A DNA stretch of 64,000 nucleotides from Bacteroidota bacterium (GCA_016709725.1 JADJMG010000030.1:124001-188000), one strand, 5' to 3'; shown: positions 36,282 through 45,752, counted from the stretch's first letter. The notes: generated from the letters alone by a model not told the origin. Program-made: numbers and translations.

Positions 36282-37591
36282 ATGAATCCAAGACTTTCAG
36301 GTATTATCTTATTACTATCCGTATTAATTCCATGTGTAACAACAGCACAATGGTCAACAGCCAACTTATCGTCAGGGCGGTACTTATTAGCTGCAGGAGC
36401 AACAGGAAACACTGCTATAATAGCTGGTGGAATTGGACAAATTTCCATTCCACCTGGGGTTTCTGATATCTATAATGCCACTGCAAATACATGGACAGGG
36501 AATACTCTATCTGTTGGAAGAACTTGGTTAAGCGGTGCAGGTGCAGGCGATAAAATTGCCTTTGCTGGAGGAGCCAATGATTGGATCTTTGCAATCTATG
36601 ATCAAGTTGATATTTATAATACCACGACTTCACTATGGTCTATTTATAACTTATCTGCACCACGCTACAAGTTAGCTGCTGCGGGCACAAATAATCGAAT
36701 TATATTTGCTGGAGGAGTGGATGATGGGCAGGGAATTGTTTCCAATAAAGCAGAAATTTTTAATACTCTTACTTCTTCGTGGTTTGTTTCCACCATTTCG
36801 GTTGCGCGCTTTAATTTGTGTGGTGCTGCAACCGATTCGATTGCCATTTTGCTGGAGGAGAAGATCTTTTAGGTAACGTAAAAAACACAGTCGATATATT
36901 AAACACCAATACCTATACCTGGACAACCGCCACATTATCTCAAGCTCGAAAAAATAGCGGAGCTTGTTCTGCCGGGGGGAAAATCTTTATTGCTGGTGGT
37001 ATCGATTCATTAGGACAGGCAAGTAAGCGAGTAGACATTTACGACCTAAGCACTGGAACATGGAGCATTGATTCACTTTCTCAAGCAAGAACATTTTTAA
37101 GTGCTGCAGGAGTTGGCACAAAAGCAATTTTTGCAGGTGGATCAGATGCAAACACATCTGTATCCTCTAAACGTGTCGATATTTACGACGCCGTTAGTGG
37201 AACTTGGACTATTGATTCATTAGCCACTGCTCGAACATTTGCCGCAGCAACTTCAGTCAACAATAAATTTATTATTGGAGGGGGAACCACTTTACCGTTC
37301 AACATATTAACCAGTATAGAAATGTACACCGTTAGCTCGGTAGGTTTAGAAGAAAACAATACAACTACAGATGAAATTACGGTATATCCTAATCCTGCAC
37401 AAGATTTAATTTCCTTTGAAATAAATTCCAATGAAAATAATAATTCAATTGAAATCTACAATTCTCTTGGACAAATTCAATGGAGTCAAGTAGCAAAACA
37501 AGGAATGAATACTGTTTCTATTGTTTCATGGCCTCGTGGGATTTATATTTTGAGAAATGGAAATAGGCAACAGCGATTTGTTAAGAATTGA
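36282..37591 (+). CDS. Kelch-repeat protein with T9SS sorting domain, frameshifted
   Basis: Secreted beta-propeller protein: signal peptide (LSGIILLLSVLIPCVTTA), then five or six Kelch-like blades of about 50 residues with the pattern AGG...VDIYD..TGTWS...L..AR, and a C-terminal sorting domain (ITVYPNPAQDLISFEINSNE). The first frame stops at 36872; one missing base in the T4 run at 36847-36850 joins it to the second frame as SIAIFAGGEDLLGN, giving about 436 residues. Without the extra base the protein would lose its sorting domain. Confidence 0.8.
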
Positions 37592-37659
37592 TGTTAGATG
37601 TTGGATGTTAGATTTAGTCGGTAAATCTTTGCGCTTGCCTCCTTGGGGAGGACTTCGCG

Positions 37660-37677
37660 TCCCGATAGCTATCGGGA
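37660..37677. repeat. 18-bp perfect palindrome, copy 2
   Basis: Exact TCCCGATAGCTATCGGGA, as at 7253 and 38580. Confidence 0.85.
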
Positions 37678-37783
37678 TTGCGCCTTTGCGAGAAACTATA
37701 ACGAAGTGAAAACTGTCGAAGAGAAAAGCATTATTCGAATGCGACTAAATTATTGTAAGCCTATTGTTCAAGCCTCTCCCTAG

Positions 37784-37802
37784 CCCTCTCCAGAGGAGAG
37801 GG
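37784..37802. repeat. CCCTCTCC hairpin element
   Basis: CCCTCTCC (37784-37791), loop AGA, GGAGAGGG (37795-37802); related to the three hairpins at 45890-46116. Confidence 0.75.
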
Positions 37803-37909
37803 AATTATAAAATTAAATTTATAAGTTTAATTTGGAATTAACCATAGAAATCTTTGCGAGAAACTTTTCCTTCATTGGTTTTCGTGGCTTTGGTAAGAAA
37901 AAAATTGAC

Positions 37910-38560
37910 TTACTTTTCCTCGTAAATATTAAATACTTTCTTTACGACAGTCACAATCGTAGTAGCTAACAGTGCACCACTAAACGCTAATGCAATATCT
38001 TTTTGCGCATCCCAAATATCACCCTGTGTTCCTAGGTAGGCATCTCCTTGTGCTTTGAAAAAAACATCGGCCACCGCCCATTCTATTAATTCGTAAAGTC
38101 CACTGATGGATAATGTAATTTCAATGGGCAGCACCCACGACACCCATTTCGGAAAACTCAGCCAGCGCAAAAACATTTCACGCATGGGATAAGCCAATAA
38201 AAATCCGAAACTAAAATGCACGATACGATCATAATGATTTCTGGAAGAATGAAAATAATCTTGCAACCAATAACCCAAAGGATTTTCGGCATAGGTATAC
38301 TTTGATCCATAAACATGCAGGCATAAGTAAATACAAAAAAGCAAATAACTCACATCACTAAACTGATACTTTTTATAGGAGATTATTAAAAAAGGAAGAA
38401 ATACAAAGACCAATACATTTTCCAATATCCAATTATTTAGATCACTGGTGCCAACCAAGGTACTGGTCCAAATGGCTAAGAAGATTACGAGAAATCCTTG
38501 TAACCAATAATTCGATTTAAAGGGAGTGCGGGTCTTGGAGATGGCGATGGTGAAGGGCAT
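37910..38560 (-). CDS. DUF2238 (YjdF-like) inner-membrane protein
   Basis: Integral membrane protein of 216 residues with about six hydrophobic segments. Family features: LCLHVYGSKYTYAENPLGYW at about 80-99, then NHYDRIVHFSFGFLLAYPMR at about 107-126, and ISGLYELIEWAVAD plus LGTQGDIWDAQKDIALAFSG towards the end, with conserved His, Asp and Glu residues in the membrane region. The function of DUF2238 is not established. A copy of the 18-bp palindrome stands 19 bp upstream of its start. Confidence 0.85.
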   Translation of the reverse strand: MPFTIAISKTRTPFKSNYWLQGFLVIFLAIWTSTLVGTSDLNNWILENVLVFVFLPFLIISYKKYQFSDVSYLLFCIYLCLHVYGSKYTYAENPLGYWLQDYFHSSRNHYDRIVHFSFGFLLAYPMREMFLRWLSFPKWVSWVLPIEITLSISGLYELIEWAVADVFFKAQGDAYLGTQGDIWDAQKDIALAFSGALLATTIVTVVKKVFNIYEEK

Positions 38561-38579
38561 GGTTTAATTAAGAATTAAG

Positions 38580-38597
38580 TCCCGATAGCTATCGGGA
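38580..38597. repeat. 18-bp perfect palindrome, copy 3
   Basis: Exact TCCCGATAGCTATCGGGA between two copies of AGAATTAAG, upstream of the DUF2238 gene and downstream of the GNAT gene (both minus). Confidence 0.85.
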
Positions 38598-38665
38598 TAA
38601 GAATTAAGAATTAGGTCTCAATAACGAAGAAGTAATAGAACTAGAGCTTTTAAATAAAAATGTAA

Positions 38666-39175
38666 TTAATAATTCAACGCATACAACAACAGCTCTTCCT
38701 TTGAAGACTCATAGATAAATTTCTTTTCGAAAGTTAATCCGAGTTTTTCAAGTAAATGAATAGAGGCCGTATTTGTTTCTAAGGTGATGCCAAGTATTCT
38801 TTTAAGATGAAATTCTGTTTTGCAATAATCTAATACAGCACTCGCCGACTCATATCCATATCCTTTTCCTTCGTATTGAGGTAAAAAAGCGAAACCAATA
38901 TCTGGACTTTCAAAATCTGCACGTTTAATTACACCGCACATTCCAATGGGTAAATTGGAATCTCTTAATCCTACCCAATACAATCCAAAACCATTGTCGT
39001 CGTAACTTTTTAACGGACCTTTTTTCAAATACGATTTTGCGTCATCCAAATTCTTCACGCCACGATCGCCAATAAATTTCAACCAAGTCGGTGTATTCAC
39101 CAACTCCAAAATAAAAGCAGAATCAGAAACAGATAGTTCACGAATAAGTAATCGCTCGGTAATGGTGATGATCAT
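38666..39175 (-). CDS. GNAT family N-acetyltransferase (RimJ/RimL type)
   Basis: Acetyl-CoA dependent N-acetyltransferase, 169 residues. The opening ITITERLLIRELSVSDSAFI is typical of RimJ/RimL-like enzymes. The acetyl-CoA binding region is EGKGYGYESASAVLDYCKTE at about 101-120, the Q/RxxGxG/A element appearing as EGKGYG. A late ETNTASIHLLEKLGLTFEKK motif matches the subfamily. The substrate is unknown; it could be a small molecule or an N-terminal amine. Confidence 0.88.
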   Translation of the reverse strand: MIITITERLLIRELSVSDSAFILELVNTPTWLKFIGDRGVKNLDDAKSYLKKGPLKSYDDNGFGLYWVGLRDSNLPIGMCGVIKRADFESPDIGFAFLPQYEGKGYGYESASAVLDYCKTEFHLKRILGITLETNTASIHLLEKLGLTFEKKFIYESSKEELLLYALNY

Positions 39176-39236
39176 TTCACAAAGCTATAAAATCAAAATG
39201 AAATACTTTGGTTCTACATGGATTTACATTTGTTCA

Positions 39237-40787
39237 TTATTCCGCCTTCAGCAATTTTGCTGAAAAGACCGACCCATCTTTCTGAATGCCACGAATAAAA
39301 TAATACCCAGCTTCTTGATCTGCCAAACTAATCTTTGTCCCATTTTTAGCTTGACAGGCATGTATAACTTGACCTTGCGCGTTAAAAATTGCTAATTCCA
39401 TCATTTCGTTCGAGATGCAAGAAATAGTAAAAGCATCTTGAACTACTGTTGGATAAATCACGATTTCGCTTTGTTGATTCAATTCCTCCACTGCGGTACT
39501 TAAACAAATCAAATTAACCGTAGGTGTTACCGTTCCAAAAGGTGTGGTAATGGTACTTAAAAGTCCAACAGCACCTGTATACTGCGAATGTGTGGTCTGA
39601 GATTGCGCAGATTGACTTTGTGTGGTAAGCGCATAATTAACAGAATTACAAACACTATTTCCGGCTGAATCCAATTTCACAACAAAGAAATGTTGATTGT
39701 TCCATGGACCAATGTTTCCTGACAAGATATAACCGCCATCAGATGTATTAGTCATGGAATTAAATTTAGCACTTATTGCAGAATTCGGTTTAAAACTATG
39801 ACACCAAATTAAACTTCCAACATTATTTAACTTTAGCAAAATCGGAATATAATTTCCTGAATTAAAATCATAAGCATTCCCAGCAACAAGAAAATCATTA
39901 TTGGCATCTTGAATGACTTTTACTGGCAAAACATCTTTACCACTTACTTTAAATGAATTTCCTCCGACATAATTTGTAAGAGTGCTATCGATGATAGCAA
40001 ACGACAACGTACTTCCTGTTGGAGCTCCATAATTGGCAACTGAAACACAAACATATTCTCCACTTTGCGCCTTTGCAATATCGGTTGAATAAATACCAAT
40101 ACTATTAGGATAATGTTTGACAATGACACCATTTGTATCGACAATAGTAATCGCATTTGTCAAATTCGAAATTGCGATTTCATTATTTCCTAAATAACGG
40201 CCTTTATAATTCGGACTTGCAAATTGATTTGTCACCAAATATCCTCCACTTACAACAGCACCTAATTCATCCAACGTAAATACTGAAGGTTTTGCGCTGC
40301 CCCCAAGTGCAATCGTTCCTGTGACTGTATATCGACCAGGTGAAACTTCAAAAGCACTATTGCCATAATCATTTCCGGCGGTACCATACACTTTATGAAA
40401 AACAGTGTTCAACGCAGAATCCAATTTTACTACCAAGCAATCGTAATTATTAGAATTTACGAATGATCCTCCGGTTAAAAAATATCCGCCATCCGAAGTT
40501 TGACAAATAGAATAAAAGAAATCACTTGTTGTTGAAGCAAAACTTTTACTTTGTAATAATACACCTGTTGGTGAAACAATAGAGATAACTGGATCATAAT
40601 TTGCACCACCTACAAGTGTAGATCCTACGACTACATAATTCCCCTGTGTATTTTGAATTGCATCGCGAGCGTCATCTCCAGCTGACAAATAAAATTCGAG
40701 TTGAAATGTATTTTGCTGTGCTGAAGCGGAATCTATCGGCATCAATCCCATGAGCAAGGTCAGAATAAGGAGGCAAGTATTTTTCAT
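39237..40787 (-). CDS. T9SS-sorted secreted protein with beta-propeller-like repeats
   Basis: Secreted protein of 516 residues from the ATG at 40787. Signal peptide (LLILTLLMGLMPIDSASA), then repeated modules of the type TSDGGYFLTGG...CLVVKLDSALN (seen at about 90-125 and again near 335-365), which usually form a WD40/YVTN-like propeller. The C-terminal sorting domain is atypical: IVIYPTVVQDAFTISCISNE where YPNP is usual, then GYYFIRGI. No enzyme motif. Confidence 0.75.
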   Translation of the reverse strand: MKNTCLLILTLLMGLMPIDSASAQQNTFQLEFYLSAGDDARDAIQNTQGNYVVVGSTLVGGANYDPVISIVSPTGVLLQSKSFASTTSDFFYSICQTSDGGYFLTGGSFVNSNNYDCLVVKLDSALNTVFHKVYGTAGNDYGNSAFEVSPGRYTVTGTIALGGSAKPSVFTLDELGAVVSGGYLVTNQFASPNYKGRYLGNNEIAISNLTNAITIVDTNGVIVKHYPNSIGIYSTDIAKAQSGEYVCVSVANYGAPTGSTLSFAIIDSTLTNYVGGNSFKVSGKDVLPVKVIQDANNDFLVAGNAYDFNSGNYIPILLKLNNVGSLIWCHSFKPNSAISAKFNSMTNTSDGGYILSGNIGPWNNQHFFVVKLDSAGNSVCNSVNYALTTQSQSAQSQTTHSQYTGAVGLLSTITTPFGTVTPTVNLICLSTAVEELNQQSEIVIYPTVVQDAFTISCISNEMMELAIFNAQGQVIHACQAKNGTKISLADQEAGYYFIRGIQKDGSVFSAKLLKAE

Positions 40788-40861
40788 AATCAAATATATA
40801 ATATTTGATAGAATTAGAGATATACATGCTGAGAAAAAAATCCCTAATATATGGGGTGATT

Positions 40862-41593
40862 TTATACTTTAGAGCTAGCAATTAATTTTTCATAAAAAAA
40901 CATTGAAGCATCATACAAAGGAATTAAACGATTCTCCAACTCCACATTTTTAGCAACATAGGGTTGAAAGCCGTTGCTGTTATGTACATTTTTATACCAA
41001 TACTTTGCCCAAATCCCATCTTCGGGTCGAGCACCCTTTTCCCAACTTAACATCTCATTATAAAATGGAATGCCAGTATTTTTACATAATTTCCGTAATT
41101 CTTGTTCTGGATCTTTTAGGATGGTATTCGAGTCGATTACTAAAACATCGGCACCCATCTCCTGCAACAAATTGAGCAGATTTACTTGCGTTTCAAATCC
41201 AATATCAATCATACTCGGATTCTCAATCTCCTTAGCAAAGGAGGGAATAACTTCCGCGGGATCTCGAGTTAATATCACATTGTATACAGAACGCATAAAT
41301 GATGTTTTGAGATTTAACAAATGATGGCACATGTTTTTAAAAAACACCACTTCTTTTGAGTGGTTACCCATCATCATTTGAATCACTTTCTCTCCATCCG
41401 TTTCCATGGAAGCTAAAACTTCATCGGCACCAGGATGATACTCCTTAGCTTTGGTGTTTTTTAGATAATGTCCGTATAAAGGTTCATCAAAAACTAGCGT
41501 ATCGGGACGTTGGGCAAAAGAATACATCAATGCAGTGGAAATATTTCGTGGTCCCGACCACAAACAAATTCTTTTGCAATTATCGCTCGACAT
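40862..41593 (-). CDS. sulfotransferase-like P-loop protein paired with aminotransferase
   Basis: P-loop sulfotransferase-fold protein of 243 residues. The N-terminal phosphosulfate-binding loop reads WSGPRNISTALMYSFAQRPD (about 12-31), followed by LVFDEPLYGHYL. A second conserved part is VILTRDPAEVIPSFAKEI (about 108-125), the 3'-PB-like R...S element, and EDGIWAKYWYKNVHNSNGF near the end. From memory the same domain is fused to a class IV aminotransferase in plant BCAT-like proteins. It starts 4 bp after the aminotransferase gene, so the two products probably act together; the substrate is unknown. Confidence 0.75.
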   Translation of the reverse strand: MSSDNCKRICLWSGPRNISTALMYSFAQRPDTLVFDEPLYGHYLKNTKAKEYHPGADEVLASMETDGEKVIQMMMGNHSKEVVFFKNMCHHLLNLKTSFMRSVYNVILTRDPAEVIPSFAKEIENPSMIDIGFETQVNLLNLLQEMGADVLVIDSNTILKDPEQELRKLCKNTGIPFYNEMLSWEKGARPEDGIWAKYWYKNVHNSNGFQPYVAKNVELENRLIPLYDASMFFYEKLIASSKV

Positions 41594-41597
41594 AAAA

Positions 41598-42524
41598 TTA
41601 AATACCCTTTGCTTTCTTCACTTCTTCCTTCACTAGTTCCGCATACCAAGTGATTAACTTTGCTGTCATTTTCCCTGGCAGTCCGTTACCTATTACTCGT
41701 CCATCAATTTTAACTACAGGAGTAAGTCCTCCGAAAGTACCTGTAGCAAAGGCTTCGTCTGCACTATAGACATCGAATAAAGAAAAATCTTTTTGATGAC
41801 ACTGTACACCATTCTTCTGGCAAATACGAATTACATTTTCTCTGGTAATTCCATTCATACAATACTTGCCGGTGGAAGTCCAGACTTCATTCCCGCGTAC
41901 AATAAAAAAATTCGTTGCATTACAAGTAGAAACGAATCCATTTATATCTAACATTAACGCTTCATCGGCTCCTGCTTCCAAGGCTTGAATGAGTGCTTGC
42001 ACTTCGTGTAATTTACTATGACAATTTAATCGAGGATCCAAATAATCTGGTGAGCCTCTACGAATGGTACTCGTGAACAATGTTATTCCTTTTTGCGCAA
42101 CTTCTGTGGAAGCTATTTTATGTTCAGCGATGATAACAATATTGGGTCCGCTGATGGTAAGTCGGGGATCTTGCGATGGCGTTTTTTTGAAACCACGTGT
42201 TATCATCACTCGCACATGCACTTTATCGGTCATCTGATTTGCCTCGAGCGTACGTTGAATTTTTGCTTTCAAATCTGCTTTCGTCATTTTCAAATCGAGT
42301 CCGACACTTGCGGCTGCGTTCCATAAACGATCAAGATGTTGGTCTATAAAAACCAATACACCATCGTACAATCGTATTGCTTCCCAGATTCCATCTCCCA
42401 CTAAATAGCCACTATCAAAAACCGAAATTTTAGCATCTGCACGCGGAAACAATTCATCGTTGATGGATATTAAAATAGAATCATTTCGCGAATCGTGTTC
42501 TGCGGTATGGGTACCTGTTAGCAT
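41598..42524 (-). CDS. aminotransferase class IV (BCAT/DAAT-like)
   Basis: PLP-dependent fold type IV enzyme of 308 residues. Features: FPRADAKISVFDSGYLVGDG (about 26-45), then WEAIRLYDGVLVFIDQHLDR and RGSPDYLDPRLNCHSKLHEV (about 159-178), GADEALMLDINGFVSTCNAT, GKYCMNGITRENVIR (phosphate-binding GITR), and TGTFGGLTPVVKIDGRVIG. The likely PLP lysine is in HSKL rather than in the KS(x)NY context of standard BCATs, which places it in a separate subfamily. The amino donor is unknown. It lies between rpiB (9 bp) and the sulfotransferase-like gene (4 bp). Confidence 0.85.
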   Translation of the reverse strand: MLTGTHTAEHDSRNDSILISINDELFPRADAKISVFDSGYLVGDGIWEAIRLYDGVLVFIDQHLDRLWNAAASVGLDLKMTKADLKAKIQRTLEANQMTDKVHVRVMITRGFKKTPSQDPRLTISGPNIVIIAEHKIASTEVAQKGITLFTSTIRRGSPDYLDPRLNCHSKLHEVQALIQALEAGADEALMLDINGFVSTCNATNFFIVRGNEVWTSTGKYCMNGITRENVIRICQKNGVQCHQKDFSLFDVYSADEAFATGTFGGLTPVVKIDGRVIGNGLPGKMTAKLITWYAELVKEEVKKAKGI

Positions 42525-42533
42525 ATACTAAAA

Positions 42534-42962
42534 TCAGCAAGAAATTTTATCGACACGCAATTGATGACGACCGCCTTCAAAAGCGACAGACACAAACGCT
42601 TGCACCATTTCTCGAGCTACATCGTCACTCACAAATCGAGCAGGAATACACAATATGTTTGCATTATTATGTTGGCGTGCTAAAGAAGCAATTTCAGGTG
42701 TCCAACACAAAGCAGCACGTATGCCCGCATGTTTATTCGCCGTCATACAAACACCATTTGCACTTCCGCAAAGCAATATACCGCGCCCTTCTGACTCCTC
42801 TTCCACAGCCGATGCCACAGCATGTGCATAGTCAGGGTAATCGGTACTCGCGGAACTGTTGGTTCCATGATCGGTAAAACTATGTCCTAGGGAAACTAAA
42901 TATTCCTTCACAACTTCTTTCATGTCATATCCGGCATGATCGGATCCTATGTGGAAATTCAT
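42534..42962 (-). CDS. rpiB: ribose-5-phosphate isomerase B
   Basis: Interconverts ribose-5-P and ribulose-5-P in the pentose phosphate pathway. The 142-residue RpiB fold starts HIGSDHAGYDMKEVVKEYL, with DYPDYAHAVA (about 41-50) and the active-site segment GILLCGSANGVCMTANKHAG, where the Cys (about 65) is the usual catalytic base; HNNANILCIPARFVSDD closes the site. It is the second gene of the apparent run from the secreted cyclophilin to the sulfotransferase. Confidence 0.95.
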   Translation of the reverse strand: MNFHIGSDHAGYDMKEVVKEYLVSLGHSFTDHGTNSSASTDYPDYAHAVASAVEEESEGRGILLCGSANGVCMTANKHAGIRAALCWTPEIASLARQHNNANILCIPARFVSDDVAREMVQAFVSVAFEGGRHQLRVDKISC

Positions 42963-42988
42963 TATCGATTTTATGTTTTAGATACTAA

Positions 42989-44413
42989 TTACTCAACTAC
43001 AACTTTCTCCGAATTAAAATAAGTTCCTTGCTGAACATCTAACAAATAGAGTCCTTTCGAAAATGAACTAATATCAATTTTCACTTTTAATTCTTCGGAA
43101 TATTTATACTCTTGACTCCAAACAATTTTTCCTTGCACATCTCTTAACTTCATTTGAAGCGGAGCATTTTCTTTCATTTTCAATTCAACATTTAATTGTT
43201 GCGTTGCAGGATTTGGATAGATGGATGCTATCACATCTTCTTGCTGTGCATTAATAATTCCTGTTGTTGTTCCCGTTTCAAAAGTAAAGCGAGTAGAAAA
43301 ATATCCAGCGGTAGTTCCATTATAACTACGCACTCTCCAATAGTAACGTGTATTGGGATTTAATGCAGGAATTTGTTGCGTTGTGTTTGTTAATCCTGAT
43401 TGATTAAATACTGTACTTGCTCCACTAAACGTAATGGCGGTGGCTACTTGTAATTGATAATTATCTGCGTTGGCAATCGGTAACCAATCAAACACCGGAT
43501 TTAAAAATGTATTTGTTGCAGAATCCACCGGTGTAACTAACGTCACCGCTCCCGTAAGTGTGGTAAATTTCCAAACATTTGAATAGACGCTTTCGTGTCC
43601 ACCATTTGTTGATTTCACTCTCCAGAAATACGTTGCCGAACCTGGAAGTGTTGTTGCACTCACTGAATTTGTTCCTGCAGTTTTTTCGAGCGCGATCGTG
43701 GTGAATAATGAATCGGTAGAAAACTGAATAGTGTACATCACGGCACTGGGTACGGCTGTCCAACTAAAAAATTGAGAATTATTTATGTTCACTGAATTAT
43801 CCGCAGGTGCATTTAATGAAGGCGCTGCAGGAACCGAATCATTCACTCCAATATAGGTAACAAACATCGAAATGTTTTGTAGTGGGATATCATTTACATC
43901 ACGCGGAGACAATACTATCGTGTCTACCACCGACATTCCAGTAGTTACTTTTCCATATACCGTGTAGTTCCCATCTAAAAAAGTAGCAGGCGCTACACAA
44001 ATATAAAATTGAGAAGTAGCACTGTTAGGATCAGTGTCTCTGGCAGCACCTAAGATTCCGCGAAGATGTCGCACGGTATTAAATTCAGCATTCACTGTTG
44101 GCTGCCATGGCTGTCCTTGTCCCCAAGTGCTCATAGGGCCACTGATTGTATTTGGGTCACCACCTTGGATTACAAATCCAGGTACAACACGGTGAAAAGC
44201 GGTACTGTCAAAAAACTGGGTGCTCACCAAACTATCAAACATATGCACATGGTTGGGTGCGATGAGTGGAAATAGTTCTACATTAAATGTACCTAACAAG
44301 GTTGTATCACGGTAAGTGACAATTTGATAAATAGGTTTATCGATTCCTTGAGATACTAGATCAGAAGCTGATAAGCAAAAAAGTAGGCAGAGCGAGAGTA
44401 AGTATTTTTTCAT
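42989..44413 (-). CDS. secreted cyclophilin-type peptidyl-prolyl isomerase with T9SS sorting domain
   Basis: Exported PPIase of 474 residues. Signal peptide (LLSLCLLFCLSASDLVSQ). A cyclophilin domain spans about 25-190 with FDSTAFHRVVPGFVIQGGDP, then GILGAARDTDPNSATSQFYI and FLDGNYTVYGKVTTGMSVVD. Two fibronectin III-like modules follow (about 195-375: SFFSWTAVPSAVMYTIQFST-like and YYWRVRSYNGTTAGYFS). The C-terminal sorting domain reads ASIYPNPATQQLNVELKMKE. The enzyme would act at the cell surface or outside, probably on other exported proteins. It lies 26 bp before rpiB. Confidence 0.88.
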   Translation of the reverse strand: MKKYLLSLCLLFCLSASDLVSQGIDKPIYQIVTYRDTTLLGTFNVELFPLIAPNHVHMFDSLVSTQFFDSTAFHRVVPGFVIQGGDPNTISGPMSTWGQGQPWQPTVNAEFNTVRHLRGILGAARDTDPNSATSQFYICVAPATFLDGNYTVYGKVTTGMSVVDTIVLSPRDVNDIPLQNISMFVTYIGVNDSVPAAPSLNAPADNSVNINNSQFFSWTAVPSAVMYTIQFSTDSLFTTIALEKTAGTNSVSATTLPGSATYFWRVKSTNGGHESVYSNVWKFTTLTGAVTLVTPVDSATNTFLNPVFDWLPIANADNYQLQVATAITFSGASTVFNQSGLTNTTQQIPALNPNTRYYWRVRSYNGTTAGYFSTRFTFETGTTTGIINAQQEDVIASIYPNPATQQLNVELKMKENAPLQMKLRDVQGKIVWSQEYKYSEELKVKIDISSFSKGLYLLDVQQGTYFNSEKVVVE

Positions 44414-44729
44414 GTTCTAAAAGTACTAAAATTTGAATAAAGGTCAGGATGATAAACAAATGTTTAACCTTATCGCTTGATTTCATCCATTTTATTTGAA
44501 CTCAACTATTTTAGAACACGGATGACACGGATAAATCGGATATTCGCGGATTTGCTTTAACGAACTTTAAAGTTTAAGTCAAGTAATTCAAAACAAATAT
44601 TATCAATTCTGTAAGAATCGAGTTTACATGATTCAAAGAGAGACAATTTGAAGGATTCCTCATTGTAGCTAAAGTAATTTTCAAATTGATTCCCATTCAA
44701 ATCGCGAGGCTTCGCAATCAAATTTAAAA
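44414..44729. other. intergenic region with a short ACGGATGACACGG repeat word
   Basis: A 316-bp gap between the cyclophilin and thioredoxin genes. It contains ACACGGATGACACGGATAAA followed by TCGGATATTCGCGGATTTG (about 44516-44555), a word I know as a recurrent intergenic repeat in Bacteroidota. Otherwise AT-rich; no gene seen. Confidence 0.4.
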
Positions 44730-45752
44730 TCACAATCCCTTCTTAAAATCGGTCCAGCTCATTTTTTTGTAGATGTCATCTCCATAATAAGTAAGAATTT
44801 CGGAGAGGACTCTTGGCTCAAGGAAAAATGGGATCGCGTCAATGATTTGATCTTGTTCATCCAAGATGGCGAGACTTGGCAATACAAAATTATTTTTTGT
44901 GAATTTTAATGTGAGCGGATGAAAGGGGAATTTATCTTGAGGCAATTTTTGATACAAGCTATCATTCCAAAACAATGGTTTTTTTAATTCAGGATTGAAA
45001 TCAACCAAATCGAATTTCTCGAGTGGTTTTATTAAAAGTGAATCTGTGAAAACACCGCGTTGCATCACTTGACAAGAATTACACCAGTAGGTATGCATAA
45101 AAACTAATTTCTTCTTTGATCCTTTATAATTTCCATCAAAAACATTTTCTGGAAACAGCCAATTCAATCTTAATAATTTTGAACTTACCGTTGAATCACG
45201 AAAGGCGGTATTAAAGGCTGCCGTAAAATCCTCCAAGGATGTATTACGATATACATTTTCTAACGTAAACACGAGTATGGGTTCTATCTTCTCTCGGTCA
45301 AGATAACCAGGTGCTAATAATTTTATTTGAAATTCATTTTTCTTGGGATCAAATCCATTCAAAAAAAGTGTGCTTGGGTACATTAACTTTCCTTGTAATA
45401 ACTCAACGGCCAAAGGATGTGGGGTTTTGGGAGCCGCAGAAGTTGGTTTGTATTCCTTTCCTTGAAAAATAACCGTATCTTTTCCTTCTGCATCAAACTT
45501 CACCGAATAAAAATTCTGATTCAAATAGAAGGCAATGGATGAATCTGAATAGGTGGTTGCCATCATGCGTTTGCACCAGCCACACCAGTCGGTGTAAAAA
45601 TCAAGCAAGATCGGTTTGGGCTGTTTTTTTACTGCTTCCTGTGCTTCTTGTAAGGTCATCCACCTCACTAGACTCGTTTCTTTTTTTTGAGCCGATACCT
45701 GCGGGGTGAAATATAAGAATGAAATAAGAAGTAGAAGTTTCGCTTTGGTCAT
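44730..45752 (-). CDS. double thioredoxin-like exported protein
   Basis: A 340-residue protein with a signal peptide (LLLLISFLYFTPQVSA) and two thioredoxin-like domains. The first, about 25-165, has ILLDFYTDWCGWCKRMM with the CGWC active site (about 56-59). The second, about 200-340, has KLVFMHTYWCNSCQVMQ with CNSC. The first motif is the DUF255/thioredoxin-fold type; two redox centres in one chain suggest disulfide reduction or relay in the periplasm. The partner is unknown. It is a single gene. Confidence 0.82.
   Translation of the reverse strand: MTKAKLLLLISFLYFTPQVSAQKKETSLVRWMTLQEAQEAVKKQPKPILLDFYTDWCGWCKRMMATTYSDSSIAFYLNQNFYSVKFDAEGKDTVIFQGKEYKPTSAAPKTPHPLAVELLQGKLMYPSTLFLNGFDPKKNEFQIKLLAPGYLDREKIEPILVFTLENVYRNTSLEDFTAAFNTAFRDSTVSSKLLRLNWLFPENVFDGNYKGSKKKLVFMHTYWCNSCQVMQRGVFTDSLLIKPLEKFDLVDFNPELKKPLFWNDSLYQKLPQDKFPFHPLTLKFTKNNFVLPSLAILDEQDQIIDAIPFFLEPRVLSEILTYYGDDIYKKMSWTDFKKGL

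Larger units (their letters stand above)
37592..37909. other. intergenic repeat-rich stretch
   Basis: A 318-bp gap between convergent genes. It holds a GTTAGATGTTGGATG low-complexity word just after the stop, the 18-bp palindrome (37660-37677) within a TTTGCG-rich stretch, and a CCCTCTCC hairpin (37784-37802). No gene recognised. Confidence 0.5.
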
